Shown piece by piece: positions 22,980-33,929 of a stretch of DNA of 48,031 nt; within the stretch, counting starts at the first letter, position 1, and the number at the start of each line of letters is the position of its first letter. The notes under the pieces were generated by a model. It saw only the letters and a program-made list of their open reading frames with translations, had not been told where the DNA came from and did not search any database. The stretch is from Dethiobacter sp. (GTDB taxonomy: Bacteria; Bacillota; Dethiobacteria; Dethiobacterales; Dethiobacteraceae). The translations under genes were made by a program, and so were the position numbers. The stretch spans positions 1 through 48,031 of the forward strand of contig DYEY01000011.1 of assembly GCA_020725465.1 (NCBI GenBank), given 5' to 3'.

Positions 22980-23530
22980 AACCGCGCACCCCCTGACATT
23001 AGGGACCGGACCAGCTGCAGGCCGCCCTCCAGGTAGACCGGCGCCCGGGCATAAAAGGGATAGGCCAGCGTCCAGGACAGGGAAAACAGGAAGGAAACGG
23101 CTGTGGTCACCGCAGTGTTTTTAAGTTCCTGTTTGCCCTGAATTTTCCCCATTTCAATGGCGGCAGCGGTGCCCACCGCCATTAACCCGGCGGAAACGAA
23201 GCCGACGGTCATGGACCAACCCAGGTAATAAACAGCAAGCAGGAGCATAAAGGCAAAGGGGGCCAGAAACAACATGCTGCTGTCCACCACAAAACGGATG
23301 GCCTCTTTGCCGTGCTCCTTTCTGAACGCGCCGTTGAACCAGCCAAGAAAGAGCGCCAGGAACCTTTTAAACAGGCCGCCAAACAAAAGGCCAAGCAGAA
23401 TGCCCACACCGATGCGGTACAGGTTGAAACGGTCCAGGGGGTCGGCCACCGTGCTTGCGCCGATAACCATAAAGCAGAGCAGGCTCACCAGTCTCCGCCA
23501 CCCCGAGCTCTGCAGCATACGGTCTGCCAT
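22976..23530 (-). CDS. Polytopic membrane protein of toxin-like operon
   Basis: 184 residues with about four to five hydrophobic segments (GVGILLGLLFGGLFKRFLAL; FLAPFAFMLLLAVYYLGW; AVTTAVSFLFSLSWTLAYPF). No family recognised. GGGAG lies 9 nt before the ATG. Its last four bases overlap the start of the secreted protein (ATGA), so the two are translationally coupled and likely work together, for example in membrane retention or export (inference). Confidence 0.8.
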   Translation of the reverse strand: MADRMLQSSGWRRLVSLLCFMVIGASTVADPLDRFNLYRIGVGILLGLLFGGLFKRFLALFLGWFNGAFRKEHGKEAIRFVVDSSMLFLAPFAFMLLLAVYYLGWSMTVGFVSAGLMAVGTAAAIEMGKIQGKQELKNTAVTTAVSFLFSLSWTLAYPFYARAPVYLEGGLQLVRSLMSGGARL

Positions 23531-23544
23531 CGCACATCACTCCC

Positions 23545-24099
23545 TTACAGATTGCCAAAAAACGTCCAGGTGATAAGCACCACGGCGCTGACCGCCGTGG
23601 AGAGCGGTACGCTGAGGGATGTTTTGCCCCCGGTCAGTTCGCGTATGGTGAACATCAGGGGGCCGGTAGCCCACAACACCCCGGTGACGCCGAAGGCAAC
23701 GGACGTTTTCCAGCCCAGAATCAGGGAAAACAAAAGGCCGAGGATGCCGTAAACCAGCGCGCCGCTGTAGCTCAGGCAAAAGGCGGAAACGGCCTCCATC
23801 AGGCCTGAACCTGATTTGGCGGCTTTCAGCACCACCCACATCACCACGGCCAGCAGGGGGATTACCGTCAGGCCGTAGGCCATACCGGCGCCGCAGGACA
23901 AAAGGACAAAGGCCCAGCCTTTCTGCCCGGTCTTGTAGAGGTCAAGCCCGGTCTGCAGAAAAAACAGGCCGAAGGCCACGGCGGACACTGCCACAGAAAA
24001 ATACCAGCGGGTACCGGAAAGCGCCCCTTTCAGGGCCCCGGCCGGGTTGACCATCATGCCGAAAACAGTCCTCGGCAATGATGTTTTTGTTTCTTCCAT
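23545..24099 (-). CDS. Yip1-like polytopic membrane protein
   Basis: 184 residues with about five membrane segments. The opening (RTVFGMMVNPAGALKGAL) followed by evenly spaced hydrophobic helices resembles the Yip1 domain family of small membrane proteins, whose bacterial roles are mostly unknown. The ATG at 24099 is chosen because GGGAGGT is 6 nt ahead, whereas the ATG at 24105 touches the ribosome site. Probably the first gene of the operon running to 17336, with a 14-base gap to the next gene. Confidence 0.75.
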   Translation of the reverse strand: MEETKTSLPRTVFGMMVNPAGALKGALSGTRWYFSVAVSAVAFGLFFLQTGLDLYKTGQKGWAFVLLSCGAGMAYGLTVIPLLAVVMWVVLKAAKSGSGLMEAVSAFCLSYSGALVYGILGLLFSLILGWKTSVAFGVTGVLWATGPLMFTIRELTGGKTSLSVPLSTAVSAVVLITWTFFGNL

Positions 24100-24250
24100 C
24101 CCCATACCTCCCGTCCGAAGTGGTGAACCGCATTATTTCTTTTGCGAAAAAAGTTTTGCCGTCCCATTCGATAATTAACATATTCGTTGTACTTGCCGGA
24201 AATAACCATGTCCTGCACGAGAAAATTGGCTCTCTTGATTTAATATAATT

Positions 24251-24934
24251 TCAGTTTAACAGCGGGCAGCGGCAGCGGGCACACAGGTCGCTGTTTATAT
24301 CATTGGGGCTGGCACAGGCGGCGCAAAAAATTACGGTGTCCCCGGATTTGTCATACTTCTCATAGGTGTTCAGATTACCGTGATGCCGCACCCGGTCACC
24401 TACCCGGAAGTAATTGAACAAGGTGTTGTCGTTTTCCGCCCTGATTTCATGCAGCCGCCCGTCATCGCTTTTGATAAACACGGAATATACGGTGTATTTT
24501 TCCAGGAGAGAGTTATCTCCTGTCCGGCTCCTGCGTCTTTTTTGTACCGTTTTTTTGTCCACCACCGTACCGTCCCAGGTTTTGCTGCGCCTGCCGGCGA
24601 GCTGGTACAGAGCGATGGCCAGGAACATCCCGCCGATAACCATGCCGATATACAGGGACTGCGGGTTATCCATCTCCGGGCTGACTTCGCCGGCCACGGC
24701 AAAGCCTAGCACGGCCACAAAGGCCATCACCAGCGAAAATACCAGGGAGTATTTCCGGGAGTTTTTGACGTAGCGGGCAAACGCCGGGTCGTTAATCCTC
24801 TCCGAAAAGCCGGTAAGGTTTTTTTGGTCTGCGCCGGCCTGCAGGAGCTGTCCCCGCCTGTGCTGGTCCGTCCCGCAGGAAGGGCAGTACCTGGTGTTTT
24901 CAGGAAGCTGCCTGCCGCAGCGGTAACAGCTCAT
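24251..24934 (-). CDS. Membrane protein with N- and C-terminal zinc ribbons
   Basis: 227 residues. The ATG at 24934 with AGGGGA 7 nt upstream is preferred over the GTG at 24940. CYRCG...CPSCG at the N-terminus (about residues 3-21) and CAAC...CARC at the C-terminus are two-Cys-pair zinc ribbons. Two membrane helices lie between (about 62-110; LVFSLVMAFVAVLGFAVAG), followed by a soluble beta-rich domain that resembles DUF7489-like small folds (RVGDRVRHHGNL). Function unknown. It is separated by about 150 bases from the operon that follows and may or may not belong to it. Confidence 0.75.
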   Translation of the reverse strand: MSCYRCGRQLPENTRYCPSCGTDQHRRGQLLQAGADQKNLTGFSERINDPAFARYVKNSRKYSLVFSLVMAFVAVLGFAVAGEVSPEMDNPQSLYIGMVIGGMFLAIALYQLAGRRSKTWDGTVVDKKTVQKRRRSRTGDNSLLEKYTVYSVFIKSDDGRLHEIRAENDNTLFNYFRVGDRVRHHGNLNTYEKYDKSGDTVIFCAACASPNDINSDLCARCRCPLLN

Positions 24935-25030
24935 AATCACATCCCCTTTGCCCTGTCATGGTTTTTTCTCTTCCAGCATAGCCGGTTTGGTACGCGATGT
25001 AATCACATGAAAAGGGTGATTAGCCCAAAC

Positions 25031-25079
25031 AAAAAAAAATCCCCCGGTTAAGGGGACCAGACTCAGGCTAAAGCCGGGG
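25031..25079 (-). terminator. Intrinsic terminator of LuxR-type gene
   Basis: CCCCGG (25042-25047) pairs with CCGGGG (25074-25079); on the minus strand the stem is followed by nine T (A 25032-25039). The stem reaches into the 3' end of the coding sequence, a common compact arrangement. Confidence 0.75.
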
Positions 25080-26501
25080 AGAATCGGGCGTGAAGTCGTC
25101 TTTGTCCGGGAAAAGGGCCATAAGTTCCGTGCGGCTGTTTACCCCCAGCTTGGAATAAATGTTTTTCACGTGGGTGCGGACGGTGTTTTCGCTGATGTGC
25201 AGGGCGTTGCCGATGGCTTTGTAAGTCCTGCCCCGCAGCAGCAGGGCAATTACCTGGTTTTCCCGGGCGGAAAGGCCTGCGACGGGAAGGAAGGGCGGCG
25301 GCGATGCAATGTTTGCCACCAAAGCAGGAAAGGCGGAAAGAAAGGCGTGGTTAAACAGTACGGAAGCCAAGACCCTGTGCAGCTGCGGCAGGACCAGCAG
25401 GGCCAGGCAGACCACCACCAGCGCCACAGCGGAAGAGTGGTGTGGCGCCATTCCGGCGGAAAACATGGCGTTCCCCGCCACGCCGCCCAGCAAAACCCCC
25501 AACACATTGGCAGCCAAACCGGCGCCGAGAATCCTGGCCGGATTTTGGTCCAGGTCCAGCATCTCCGCCAGGATGCTCCACCAGAACAGGTCGTAAATGC
25601 CAAAGGCGCCCAGCAGGAAGGTGTCCACCACCAGGTAGCCGGCCACAGACCTGTCCAGGAGCATGTACGCCACATAAGCCAAGCCGATCATGGCCATGGC
25701 GACATAAAGAATATAGGTGCGGTCAGCCTGGCGGGGCAGTTTTTTTAATATGTAAATGGCGCCGATGTAAGGAACCGCCCAGTACCAGCTGGTCAGCCCG
25801 TTTAAGTGGGCGAAGGCGGGATTGATTACCTGGTACATCAGGCCGGAATTGATGGTGACGATAAAAACAAACAGGCACAGCAGTGCCAGGGGGCGTGCAA
25901 TGCCGGGTGTCCCGGTTTTCCCCCGGCTGACTGGCAGGGAGGCTTGCCCTGCCGCGGGCAGGTGCAGGGCGACCAGGAAGGAAAGCAACAGCATCAGCAT
26001 GGCCAGAGCCAACCCCAGCCGGGGCGACAGCCGCACGGCGGCGAAGTTTAAAAATATCATCAGCAGGTTGGAAAATATCAGTACGTCCGCCGCCGTGGCC
26101 AGGCGTTCCCCCCCCGGCGGCGCGCTTTGAAAATAATAAGCCCAGCCGGTGATGCAGGCGCTGATCATAAACGCACCAAGCAGCAGGGCAGCCGGCCAGA
26201 GCAGGCTGTAAGGGAGAAAGAAAACCGCCGAAAGGAGAAAGCATGCCCCCGGAGCAACCAGCATCATCCGCCGGGCGGTCTTTTTGGCAGTGATGAGCAG
26301 GCCAAAAAAAACCAGCCCCGCCAGGTGGCTTAAAACAGCTCCAAGGGCCAACCGGTGGGGGTCAGGGAAGTAAGGGCCGAAAATTGCGTAAAGTACCCGC
26401 CCTTCAAAGGCGAAAGCCAGCAGCCAGGCGGAAAACAGCACGAAGGCCATGACAGAGAGCCTGCGTTCGCCAAGGGCTGACAACTTTTTTATGCCTGCCA
26501 T
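25068..26501 (-). CDS. Membrane-bound LuxR-family regulator with MFS-like sensor region
   Basis: 477 residues. About twelve hydrophobic helices (residues 15-400) resemble a major-facilitator-like integral membrane domain; the C-terminal 65 residues are a LuxR/GerE helix-turn-helix (LSARENQVIALLLRGRTYKA, then ENTVRTHVKNIYSKLGV). Such MFS-LuxR fusions are known in Clostridia and Actinobacteria as one-component membrane regulators. Targets are unknown. It is transcribed alone, with AAGGGG ahead of ATG and a strong terminator. Confidence 0.87.
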   Translation of the reverse strand: MAGIKKLSALGERRLSVMAFVLFSAWLLAFAFEGRVLYAIFGPYFPDPHRLALGAVLSHLAGLVFFGLLITAKKTARRMMLVAPGACFLLSAVFFLPYSLLWPAALLLGAFMISACITGWAYYFQSAPPGGERLATAADVLIFSNLLMIFLNFAAVRLSPRLGLALAMLMLLLSFLVALHLPAAGQASLPVSRGKTGTPGIARPLALLCLFVFIVTINSGLMYQVINPAFAHLNGLTSWYWAVPYIGAIYILKKLPRQADRTYILYVAMAMIGLAYVAYMLLDRSVAGYLVVDTFLLGAFGIYDLFWWSILAEMLDLDQNPARILGAGLAANVLGVLLGGVAGNAMFSAGMAPHHSSAVALVVVCLALLVLPQLHRVLASVLFNHAFLSAFPALVANIASPPPFLPVAGLSARENQVIALLLRGRTYKAIGNALHISENTVRTHVKNIYSKLGVNSRTELMALFPDKDDFTPDSPRL

Positions 26502-26582
26502 CTATACACCCCTTCAGAATCATCAACACCATTATGCCAGAGAAAAACGCAATTTACCACCGGCAAAATATCTTGTCCACAT

Positions 26583-26606
26583 AAAAACCACAGGGTTCCT
26601 GTGGTT
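26583..26606 (-). terminator. Intrinsic terminator after YqeG gene
   Basis: AACCACAGG (26586-26594) and CCTGTGGTT (26598-26606) make a perfect 9-bp stem with a 3-nt loop; on the minus strand a T5 run follows. Confidence 0.85.
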
Positions 26607-26620
26607 AACTGCTATTTATT

Positions 26621-27136
26621 TTATGTCCTGGGAAGCCTTTTTTTGATACGGTTCAGGAAAAGGCGCTCCAGGCGGCGCATGATGCGGGTGCCAAAAAACT
26701 CGGTGCGGCTCATGGGAGTGACCAGGATGGTGTACATGCCGGACCGGTTGCCGCCAAGGACGTCGGTGAAAAGCTGGTCCCCCACCACCGCCACCTGCCG
26801 GGGTTCAAGGCCGAAACGGGTGGCGATGGCGCGAAAGCCGCTTCGCCGGGGTTTGATGGCCTTGGAGACGGCCAGCACGTCCAGGGCAGAAGATATGGTT
26901 TCTACCCGGGACGGCGAAAAGCTGTTGGAAAGGATGGCCAGCCGCAACCCCGCGTCCTTCACTTTTTGCACCCAGTCCACCAGTCCGGCGGCTATTTCCG
27001 ATGAGTCCCAGGGAAGGAGCGTATTGTCCAGGTCGGCGATGATGGCCCGGATACCTGCCCCTTTAAGTTCTTCCAGGTCAATGTGGTAAATGGAGTCGAC
27101 TACTTTGTCAGGCAATAATTTGCTTATATTAATCAC
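26621..27136 (-). CDS. yqeG: YqeG-family HAD IIIA phosphatase
   Basis: 171 residues. The HAD motif I is ADLDNTLLPWD (about residues 34-44), motif II LAILSNSFS, with Lys in KAIKPRRSGF and motif IV GDQLFTDVLGGN. This order and spacing are diagnostic of YqeG, a cytoplasmic phosphatase usually found near shikimate or ribosome-assembly genes in Firmicutes. The GTG start is supported by alignment with the usual family start (xxxxxLLPDxxVxxIxHI), although the ribosome site AAAGG is very close to it. Confidence 0.9.
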   Translation of the reverse strand: MINISKLLPDKVVDSIYHIDLEELKGAGIRAIIADLDNTLLPWDSSEIAAGLVDWVQKVKDAGLRLAILSNSFSPSRVETISSALDVLAVSKAIKPRRSGFRAIATRFGLEPRQVAVVGDQLFTDVLGGNRSGMYTILVTPMSRTEFFGTRIMRRLERLFLNRIKKRLPRT

Positions 27137-27262
27137 CCTTTGTTTGGGCCAAAGAGCCAGAATTAAGAAGTCAACACGGAGAACCAGGAAGCCGGGACCT
27201 GGTTATTACCAGGCAGTGGTTACGGGTTCATTATAGCATAATGGGGCTGGAGGTTAAAGGGC

Positions 27263-27289
27263 AACTGCCCGGTTGTATGTCGGGCAGTT
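27263..27289 (-). terminator. Hairpin terminator after GGDEF/HD-GYP gene
   Basis: AACTGCCCG (27263-27271) and CGGGCAGTT (27281-27289) form a perfect 9-bp stem, 20 bases past the stop at 27310 on the minus strand. The T-tract is weak (TTGCCCTTT). Confidence 0.6.
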
Positions 27290-27309
27290 AAAAGAGGGGG
27301 GTGTTTGGG

Positions 27310-29775
<2,466 letters not shown>

Positions 29776-29830
29776 GGCGGCACCCCCATTACTGACGGGT
29801 TTATTAAAGCATTTCATGGTATTATCGGCC

Positions 29831-29860
29831 AAAAGCGCCCGTAACTTAACGGGCGCTTTT
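29831..29860 (-). terminator. Intrinsic terminator after rubredoxin
   Basis: AAAAGCGCCCGT (29831-29842) and ACGGGCGCTTTT (29849-29860) form a perfect 12-bp stem. It ends the minus-strand rubredoxin transcript just before the next gene. Confidence 0.85.
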
Positions 29861-29877
29861 GTTTTTTCTTTTTTAAG

Positions 29878-30042
29878 TTACTCCGCCATTTCTTCAAAGT
29901 CTTCCTTCGCGGCGCCGCAGGACGGGCAGACCCAGTCGTCCGGCAGGTCTTCAAAGGCTGTGCCCGGCGCCACGCCGCTGCCGGGATCACCCTTTTGCGG
30001 GTCATAAACATAACCACAGTAAGTGCAGACCCACTTCTTCAT
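29878..30042 (-). CDS. Rubredoxin
   Basis: 54 residues, the normal rubredoxin length. CTYCG (Cys6, Cys9) and CPSCG supply the four iron ligands, with the usual YVYDPxxGD and WVCP context. The ATG at 30042 has GGGAG upstream; the longer frame from 30093 would begin inside a REP-like repeat. A one-electron carrier for anaerobic redox and oxygen-stress reactions in the cytoplasm. It stands alone between terminators. Confidence 0.96.
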   Translation of the reverse strand: MKKWVCTYCGYVYDPQKGDPGSGVAPGTAFEDLPDDWVCPSCGAAKEDFEEMAE

Positions 30043-30067
30043 TTGCGCTCCCTCCTTCTCTTCGAGA

Positions 30068-30094
30068 TGACACGGGGACGGTTCTTTTGTCACC
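30068..30094. repeat. REP-like repeat copy 1
   Basis: Contains TGACACGGGGACGG followed by TTCTTTTGTCACC. The ends TGAC and GTCA are complementary. Same orientation as the copy at 33901; inverted relative to those at 34924 and 35097. Confidence 0.8.
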
Positions 30095-30155
30095 TAACAT
30101 CACACAGGGCGATTGCCTGACACCGGGGCGGAATTCATCAATCTCTGTACCTCGG

Positions 30156-31826
30156 TCAGGTGCCTGTTTTCTGATAGCAGGCGTCAGCTATTTTCATCAG
30201 GATGGCGTAAGGAACAGCCCCCAGGATAAGGGAAGCCACCAGTACCGCCAGGTAAACAAAAGGGTCGGCAGCGCCCCCGGCGTAAACCAGCCTTCCCGCC
30301 AGGTATACAAGGTAGAGGGCGGCACCCCCGGCCACCATGCCCAAGACTACGTTCAGGTTCTGTTTAATGGCTTTCTGAGGGTTATCCCAGTCAAGGTACG
30401 GTCGGAGCAAATCTGCCAGCAGGCTGAGGGTAATAACCGGGAAACTGAGCGCAGCGCCAAGCAGGATTACCATCAGCAGTTCGCTTAAGCTAAAAGGAAC
30501 GGCAAACAGGGTAAACAGGATGATGTAGGGGACGGCCAGGAAAGCCAGCAGGTAGGAGCTGAGAATCTTGCCTTTTATCTGTTGGGCTGGCCCGACGGGT
30601 ATGACCTTTGAAAGCCAAAACATCTTGCCTTCGCGGGAAAATGAACTGGAGGCGCCGGGGGTGAACAGGGCCATGACGCCGATGAAGGCAGCCGCGCCAA
30701 GATTCAAAAAAAGCCTTTGCTCCACGTTTGTAAACATCTGCAAGAGCGGGGCGAGGCCTCCCCTGGCCAGCGACGGAACCAGCAAAAGGACCGGCACGAT
30801 AACCAGTATTCCCACGCTGTTAAAAAGATAAATGGGGGTCCTTATCAGGATTTTTATTTCGCGCATGGCAATGGCCCAGACCGGGGAAGACGATCTGGCC
30901 AGCTTTCTGTCCAGTTCCCGGGCGGAAATGCTCCTGCGGGCCGAGATCTCCTCGCCACCGATGAGACCACGGTAGAAAAGGCGGTCCGCCAGGAAGGAAA
31001 TCACTGGCAGGACGGCCAGGCTGGCAGCGGTAAATATGAGGAAGTTCAGGGCCGCTGCGGGCAAGGGGGCGGAGAGCGCCCGGGTGGCAAAGGCAGCGGG
31101 CGGAAAGGCCCGGGCCAGGAAGTTGACCAGGCTTCGTTCGCCGGCGATGAGCCCCTGTATAAAATCAGCCTCTTCGCCAGGGGGAATGCTGGTGACAAAA
31201 TAGTTGAAAGCGACCAGGATAACCATGAGCAACATCAGGCCAAGGAGTCGCAGGGCGTCTCTTCTGCCGCTGAAGTTGGTCACTCTCATCAGTAACAGTA
31301 TCGCCGCAGAGCCCACCGCCAGCGGCGTAACCGGCAGGAACAAAAAGACCGCCAGGCCGGCCAGCCAGTACAGCGGCCCCATGCCCTGGTTCAAACCGAA
31401 GACAGCCAGGGCGGGCAAGAATAAAGGCGCCACTATTATATAGTTGTTGACCAGGACCACGGCAAACTTGGCGGCCAGTATCACGCGGGGCTGCAGGGGC
31501 AGGGGTATCAGGAAGCTGAGGTCGCGGGAGAAGTAAAAAGCGGAAAGCACGTAAATACTGCCAAAAAACAGCACAAAAAAAGACGACGACAAGAGCGACA
31601 TGGTGAGCACCGCCTCGGGCTGGCCCAGCATCAGGGCGGTGAAATAGGCGGTACGGATCAGACGGAAGTAAAGCCAAGCCATAGGAGACAGGCTGCCTAC
31701 CACCAGCAGGACCAGGCCGATACCGTAGAAGAACCGCTTGTCTTTGTGCCGCCGGTACCAGCTAAGGGCGGAGAGGCCAAGACTCACTTTCAGCTGCAGT
31801 TTAATCAGTTGCCACATATGCATCAT
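30156..31826 (-). CDS. ABC transporter permease
   Basis: 556 residues with about 12-14 hydrophobic helices and no ATPase motif. The start at 31826 overlaps the ATPase stop (ATGA); the longer upstream frame is a shadow of the ATPase gene. The long two-block membrane layout with a central soluble segment (EISARRSISARELDRKLARS) resembles permeases of heterologous ABC-2-type exporters. It forms an exporter with the ATPase at 31823; the substrate is unknown. Confidence 0.85.
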   Translation of the reverse strand: MMHMWQLIKLQLKVSLGLSALSWYRRHKDKRFFYGIGLVLLVVGSLSPMAWLYFRLIRTAYFTALMLGQPEAVLTMSLLSSSFFVLFFGSIYVLSAFYFSRDLSFLIPLPLQPRVILAAKFAVVLVNNYIIVAPLFLPALAVFGLNQGMGPLYWLAGLAVFLFLPVTPLAVGSAAILLLMRVTNFSGRRDALRLLGLMLLMVILVAFNYFVTSIPPGEEADFIQGLIAGERSLVNFLARAFPPAAFATRALSAPLPAAALNFLIFTAASLAVLPVISFLADRLFYRGLIGGEEISARRSISARELDRKLARSSSPVWAIAMREIKILIRTPIYLFNSVGILVIVPVLLLVPSLARGGLAPLLQMFTNVEQRLFLNLGAAAFIGVMALFTPGASSSFSREGKMFWLSKVIPVGPAQQIKGKILSSYLLAFLAVPYIILFTLFAVPFSLSELLMVILLGAALSFPVITLSLLADLLRPYLDWDNPQKAIKQNLNVVLGMVAGGAALYLVYLAGRLVYAGGAADPFVYLAVLVASLILGAVPYAILMKIADACYQKTGT

Positions 31827-32542
31827 TCGGTCAGCTCCAGGAAGATGTTTTCCAACGACTTGTCGCGGGACTGTTCCCTCAGCTCTTCCATGGTACCGCA
31901 GGCAATAAGCCGTCCCTGGTGGATGATGCCGATGCGGTGGCAAAGTTTTTCCGCAACCTCCAGGATGTGGGTGGAAAAGAAGACAGTGCGCCCGCCGGCG
32001 CAGTGTTCTTTCATGTACTCTTTAAGGCTGTGGGATGACTTGGGGTCCAGGCCCACCATGGGTTCGTCCAGTATAAAGACCTGCGGTTCATGCAGCAGGG
32101 CGCCGATGAGGACGATTTTTTGGCGCATACCGTGGGAGTAGCTCTGGATTAAGTTATTAACGGCGCCGGTGAGGCCGAAAAGGTCGAGGAAGCGGGCTAT
32201 CCTTTCCCTGCGCGCCGCCGCCGGCACACCATAGACGTCCCCGAGAAAATTCAGGTATTCGATACCGGTCAGTTTTTCGTAGACCTCGGGGTTATCCGGT
32301 ACATAGCTGATGGACTGTTTAACCGCGATGGGTTCCCGCTCGATAGAGTAACCGTTGATGCTGATGGTGCCCGAGTCCGCTTTCAGCAGGCCCACCATCA
32401 TCTTGATGGTGGTGGTTTTGCCGGCGCCGTTTGGCCCGAGGAAGCCGAATATTTCGCCCGGGCGCACCGAAAGCGAAAGGTCATCCACCGCCTTAACCTT
32501 ACCCTTGTTGTAGCTCTTCGACACTTTTACAACCTCAATCAG
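31823..32542 (-). CDS. ABC transporter ATP-binding protein, possible CTG start
   Basis: 239 residues. Walker A GPNGAGKTT (about 38-46), signature YSHGMRQK, Walker B VFILDEPMVGLD and the switch His in STHILEV are all present. The first conventional start (GTG 32524) would remove the opening beta-strand (IEVVKVSKSY) typical of the family and has no ribosome site. A CTG at 32542, 6 nt after GAGGGAGGG, restores it, so CTG initiation is proposed. The stop overlaps the permease start by four bases. CcmA/NatA-like exporters of drugs, sodium or peptides are the closest general class. Confidence 0.9.
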   Translation of the reverse strand: MIEVVKVSKSYNKGKVKAVDDLSLSVRPGEIFGFLGPNGAGKTTTIKMMVGLLKADSGTISINGYSIEREPIAVKQSISYVPDNPEVYEKLTGIEYLNFLGDVYGVPAAARRERIARFLDLFGLTGAVNNLIQSYSHGMRQKIVLIGALLHEPQVFILDEPMVGLDPKSSHSLKEYMKEHCAGGRTVFFSTHILEVAEKLCHRIGIIHQGRLIACGTMEELREQSRDKSLENIFLELTE

Positions 32543-32606
32543 GGAAATCCCTCCCTCAACCTTTAAAAGAGGTCCCCGGGCGCCTCCAGGCCGTTTTTGT
32601 CATCTT

Positions 32607-33827
32607 TTACAAGCCAGTCCGGACCTGGGGGGTCCATGCCGGCCTGGTGCCCCATAGCTTCTGCGTCAGATAGCCATATTTAAGGCGCAGGTGGGTAATA
32701 TACTGCAGGGCACAGCCGTCGGTGGTATCGCAGCGGACACATTCCAGGCACTGGGATGAGACGAAACCGTAGTAAAACGGGCAAGATGCTATGCAGTTGG
32801 CGCAACTGGTACCGTTTTTCTGCCAGAAGCGCAGGCAGGAAGTGGCGTCGATGAACCATTTTCTGACGCCGGGGTTGTTATTGACACAGGCACCGTGGTA
32901 AGACGGCTCGTTATAGCTGATAGCCTGGGGCGGGCAGTTCACGGCACAGAGCAGGCACTGGCGGCAGAAGTCAGTGATGCCGAAGTTGTAAGGGCGGTCG
33001 GGCAGCAGGGGCATATCGGTAAGTACTTTGCAGAGGCGAACACAGGGTCCGTATTCCGGCGTGATGAGCAGGCCGTGGCGGCCCAGTTCGCCAAGGCCGG
33101 CTTCCACGGCCAGCGGGATGCTGAGGGCAGTGTCGTTCATGCAGGGAACGGCGGTGTAACCCAGGGAACGGATGTACTCTGCCAGGGAAACAGCCAGGAT
33201 GCCCATACGGGAATAGCCAAGGGAGGCGGCGGTGCTGGCAGGAACTCCGGGTGAAGCAGCGGACAGGTCCGGCGGCATGGCCACTGCCAGGACCACCGCT
33301 TTGTTGACGGATTCAGGTATGAGAAAACCTTCTTCCGTTTCCCGAGGCGGGCCTTCGGCGGTAAAGATGAACGGCTTGAACAGATCCTCGGAATAGACCC
33401 ATTTTTTGTCAAGGTGAGCGATACCTGTCAGGTCGCTGCCGTAGAGCCTGGCCGCTTCTTTTACCTGTGCCGTCAGCCGGGCGGCATCAGCTTCAACCTT
33501 GTTGCCATGGAGAAACTCCGGCACAAAAAGCGGGTCCCATTTCAGGAACTGGCTGTTGGGATAACCGTAGGCGCCAAGGAGCAGGTTCATGGCGTTGGCG
33601 CCCATATCCAGGGCATGGTCAAATCGCGAGTGCCCCGGAACACCACCAAACATTTTCCCGGCCATGTTCTCCCACATTTTCTCCAGCGCATAAGTTATGC
33701 CAAGCTGGCCCGTGTCTTCCAGGCCCACCGTGGCAAAAGCCTGCTTGTGCACCGGAAAGCGCCGGTAAATCTTTTCATCCACATCCGCGGCCGCTTCTTT
33801 GAGCCTGAATTTGAAACGAGGTATCAT
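32607..33827 (-). CDS. Reductive-dehalogenase-like Fe-S protein without Tat signal
   Basis: 406 residues. Two cluster motifs, CRQCLLCAVNCP (about 286-297) and CANCIASCP (about 337-345), resemble the paired [4Fe-4S] sites of the reductive dehalogenase/QueG superfamily; an additional Cys-rich segment follows (CLECVRCDTTDGC). The central region (GYTAVPCMND, GLGELGRHGLLITPEYGP) matches the cobamide-binding catalytic region of RdhA-like proteins. There is no Tat signal or membrane anchor, so it is cytoplasmic and probably not a respiratory dehalogenase. No partner RdhB membrane gene is adjacent. The substrate is unknown. Confidence 0.8.
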   Translation of the reverse strand: MIPRFKFRLKEAAADVDEKIYRRFPVHKQAFATVGLEDTGQLGITYALEKMWENMAGKMFGGVPGHSRFDHALDMGANAMNLLLGAYGYPNSQFLKWDPLFVPEFLHGNKVEADAARLTAQVKEAARLYGSDLTGIAHLDKKWVYSEDLFKPFIFTAEGPPRETEEGFLIPESVNKAVVLAVAMPPDLSAASPGVPASTAASLGYSRMGILAVSLAEYIRSLGYTAVPCMNDTALSIPLAVEAGLGELGRHGLLITPEYGPCVRLCKVLTDMPLLPDRPYNFGITDFCRQCLLCAVNCPPQAISYNEPSYHGACVNNNPGVRKWFIDATSCLRFWQKNGTSCANCIASCPFYYGFVSSQCLECVRCDTTDGCALQYITHLRLKYGYLTQKLWGTRPAWTPQVRTGL

Positions 33828-33900
33828 TCCGCTCCCCCCTTCTTACAGGTAAATTATATCAGAAAACCCCTGTCAGGGGGAAGCTTGCCTGATTTAAAAT

Positions 33901-33928
33901 GTGACACGGGGACGGTTCTTTTGTCACC
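33901..33928. repeat. REP-like repeat copy 2
   Basis: GTGACACGGGGACGG followed by TTCTTTTGTCACC, ending one base before the stop codon of the RAYT transposase gene (33930). Confidence 0.85.
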
Positions 33929-33929
33929 T

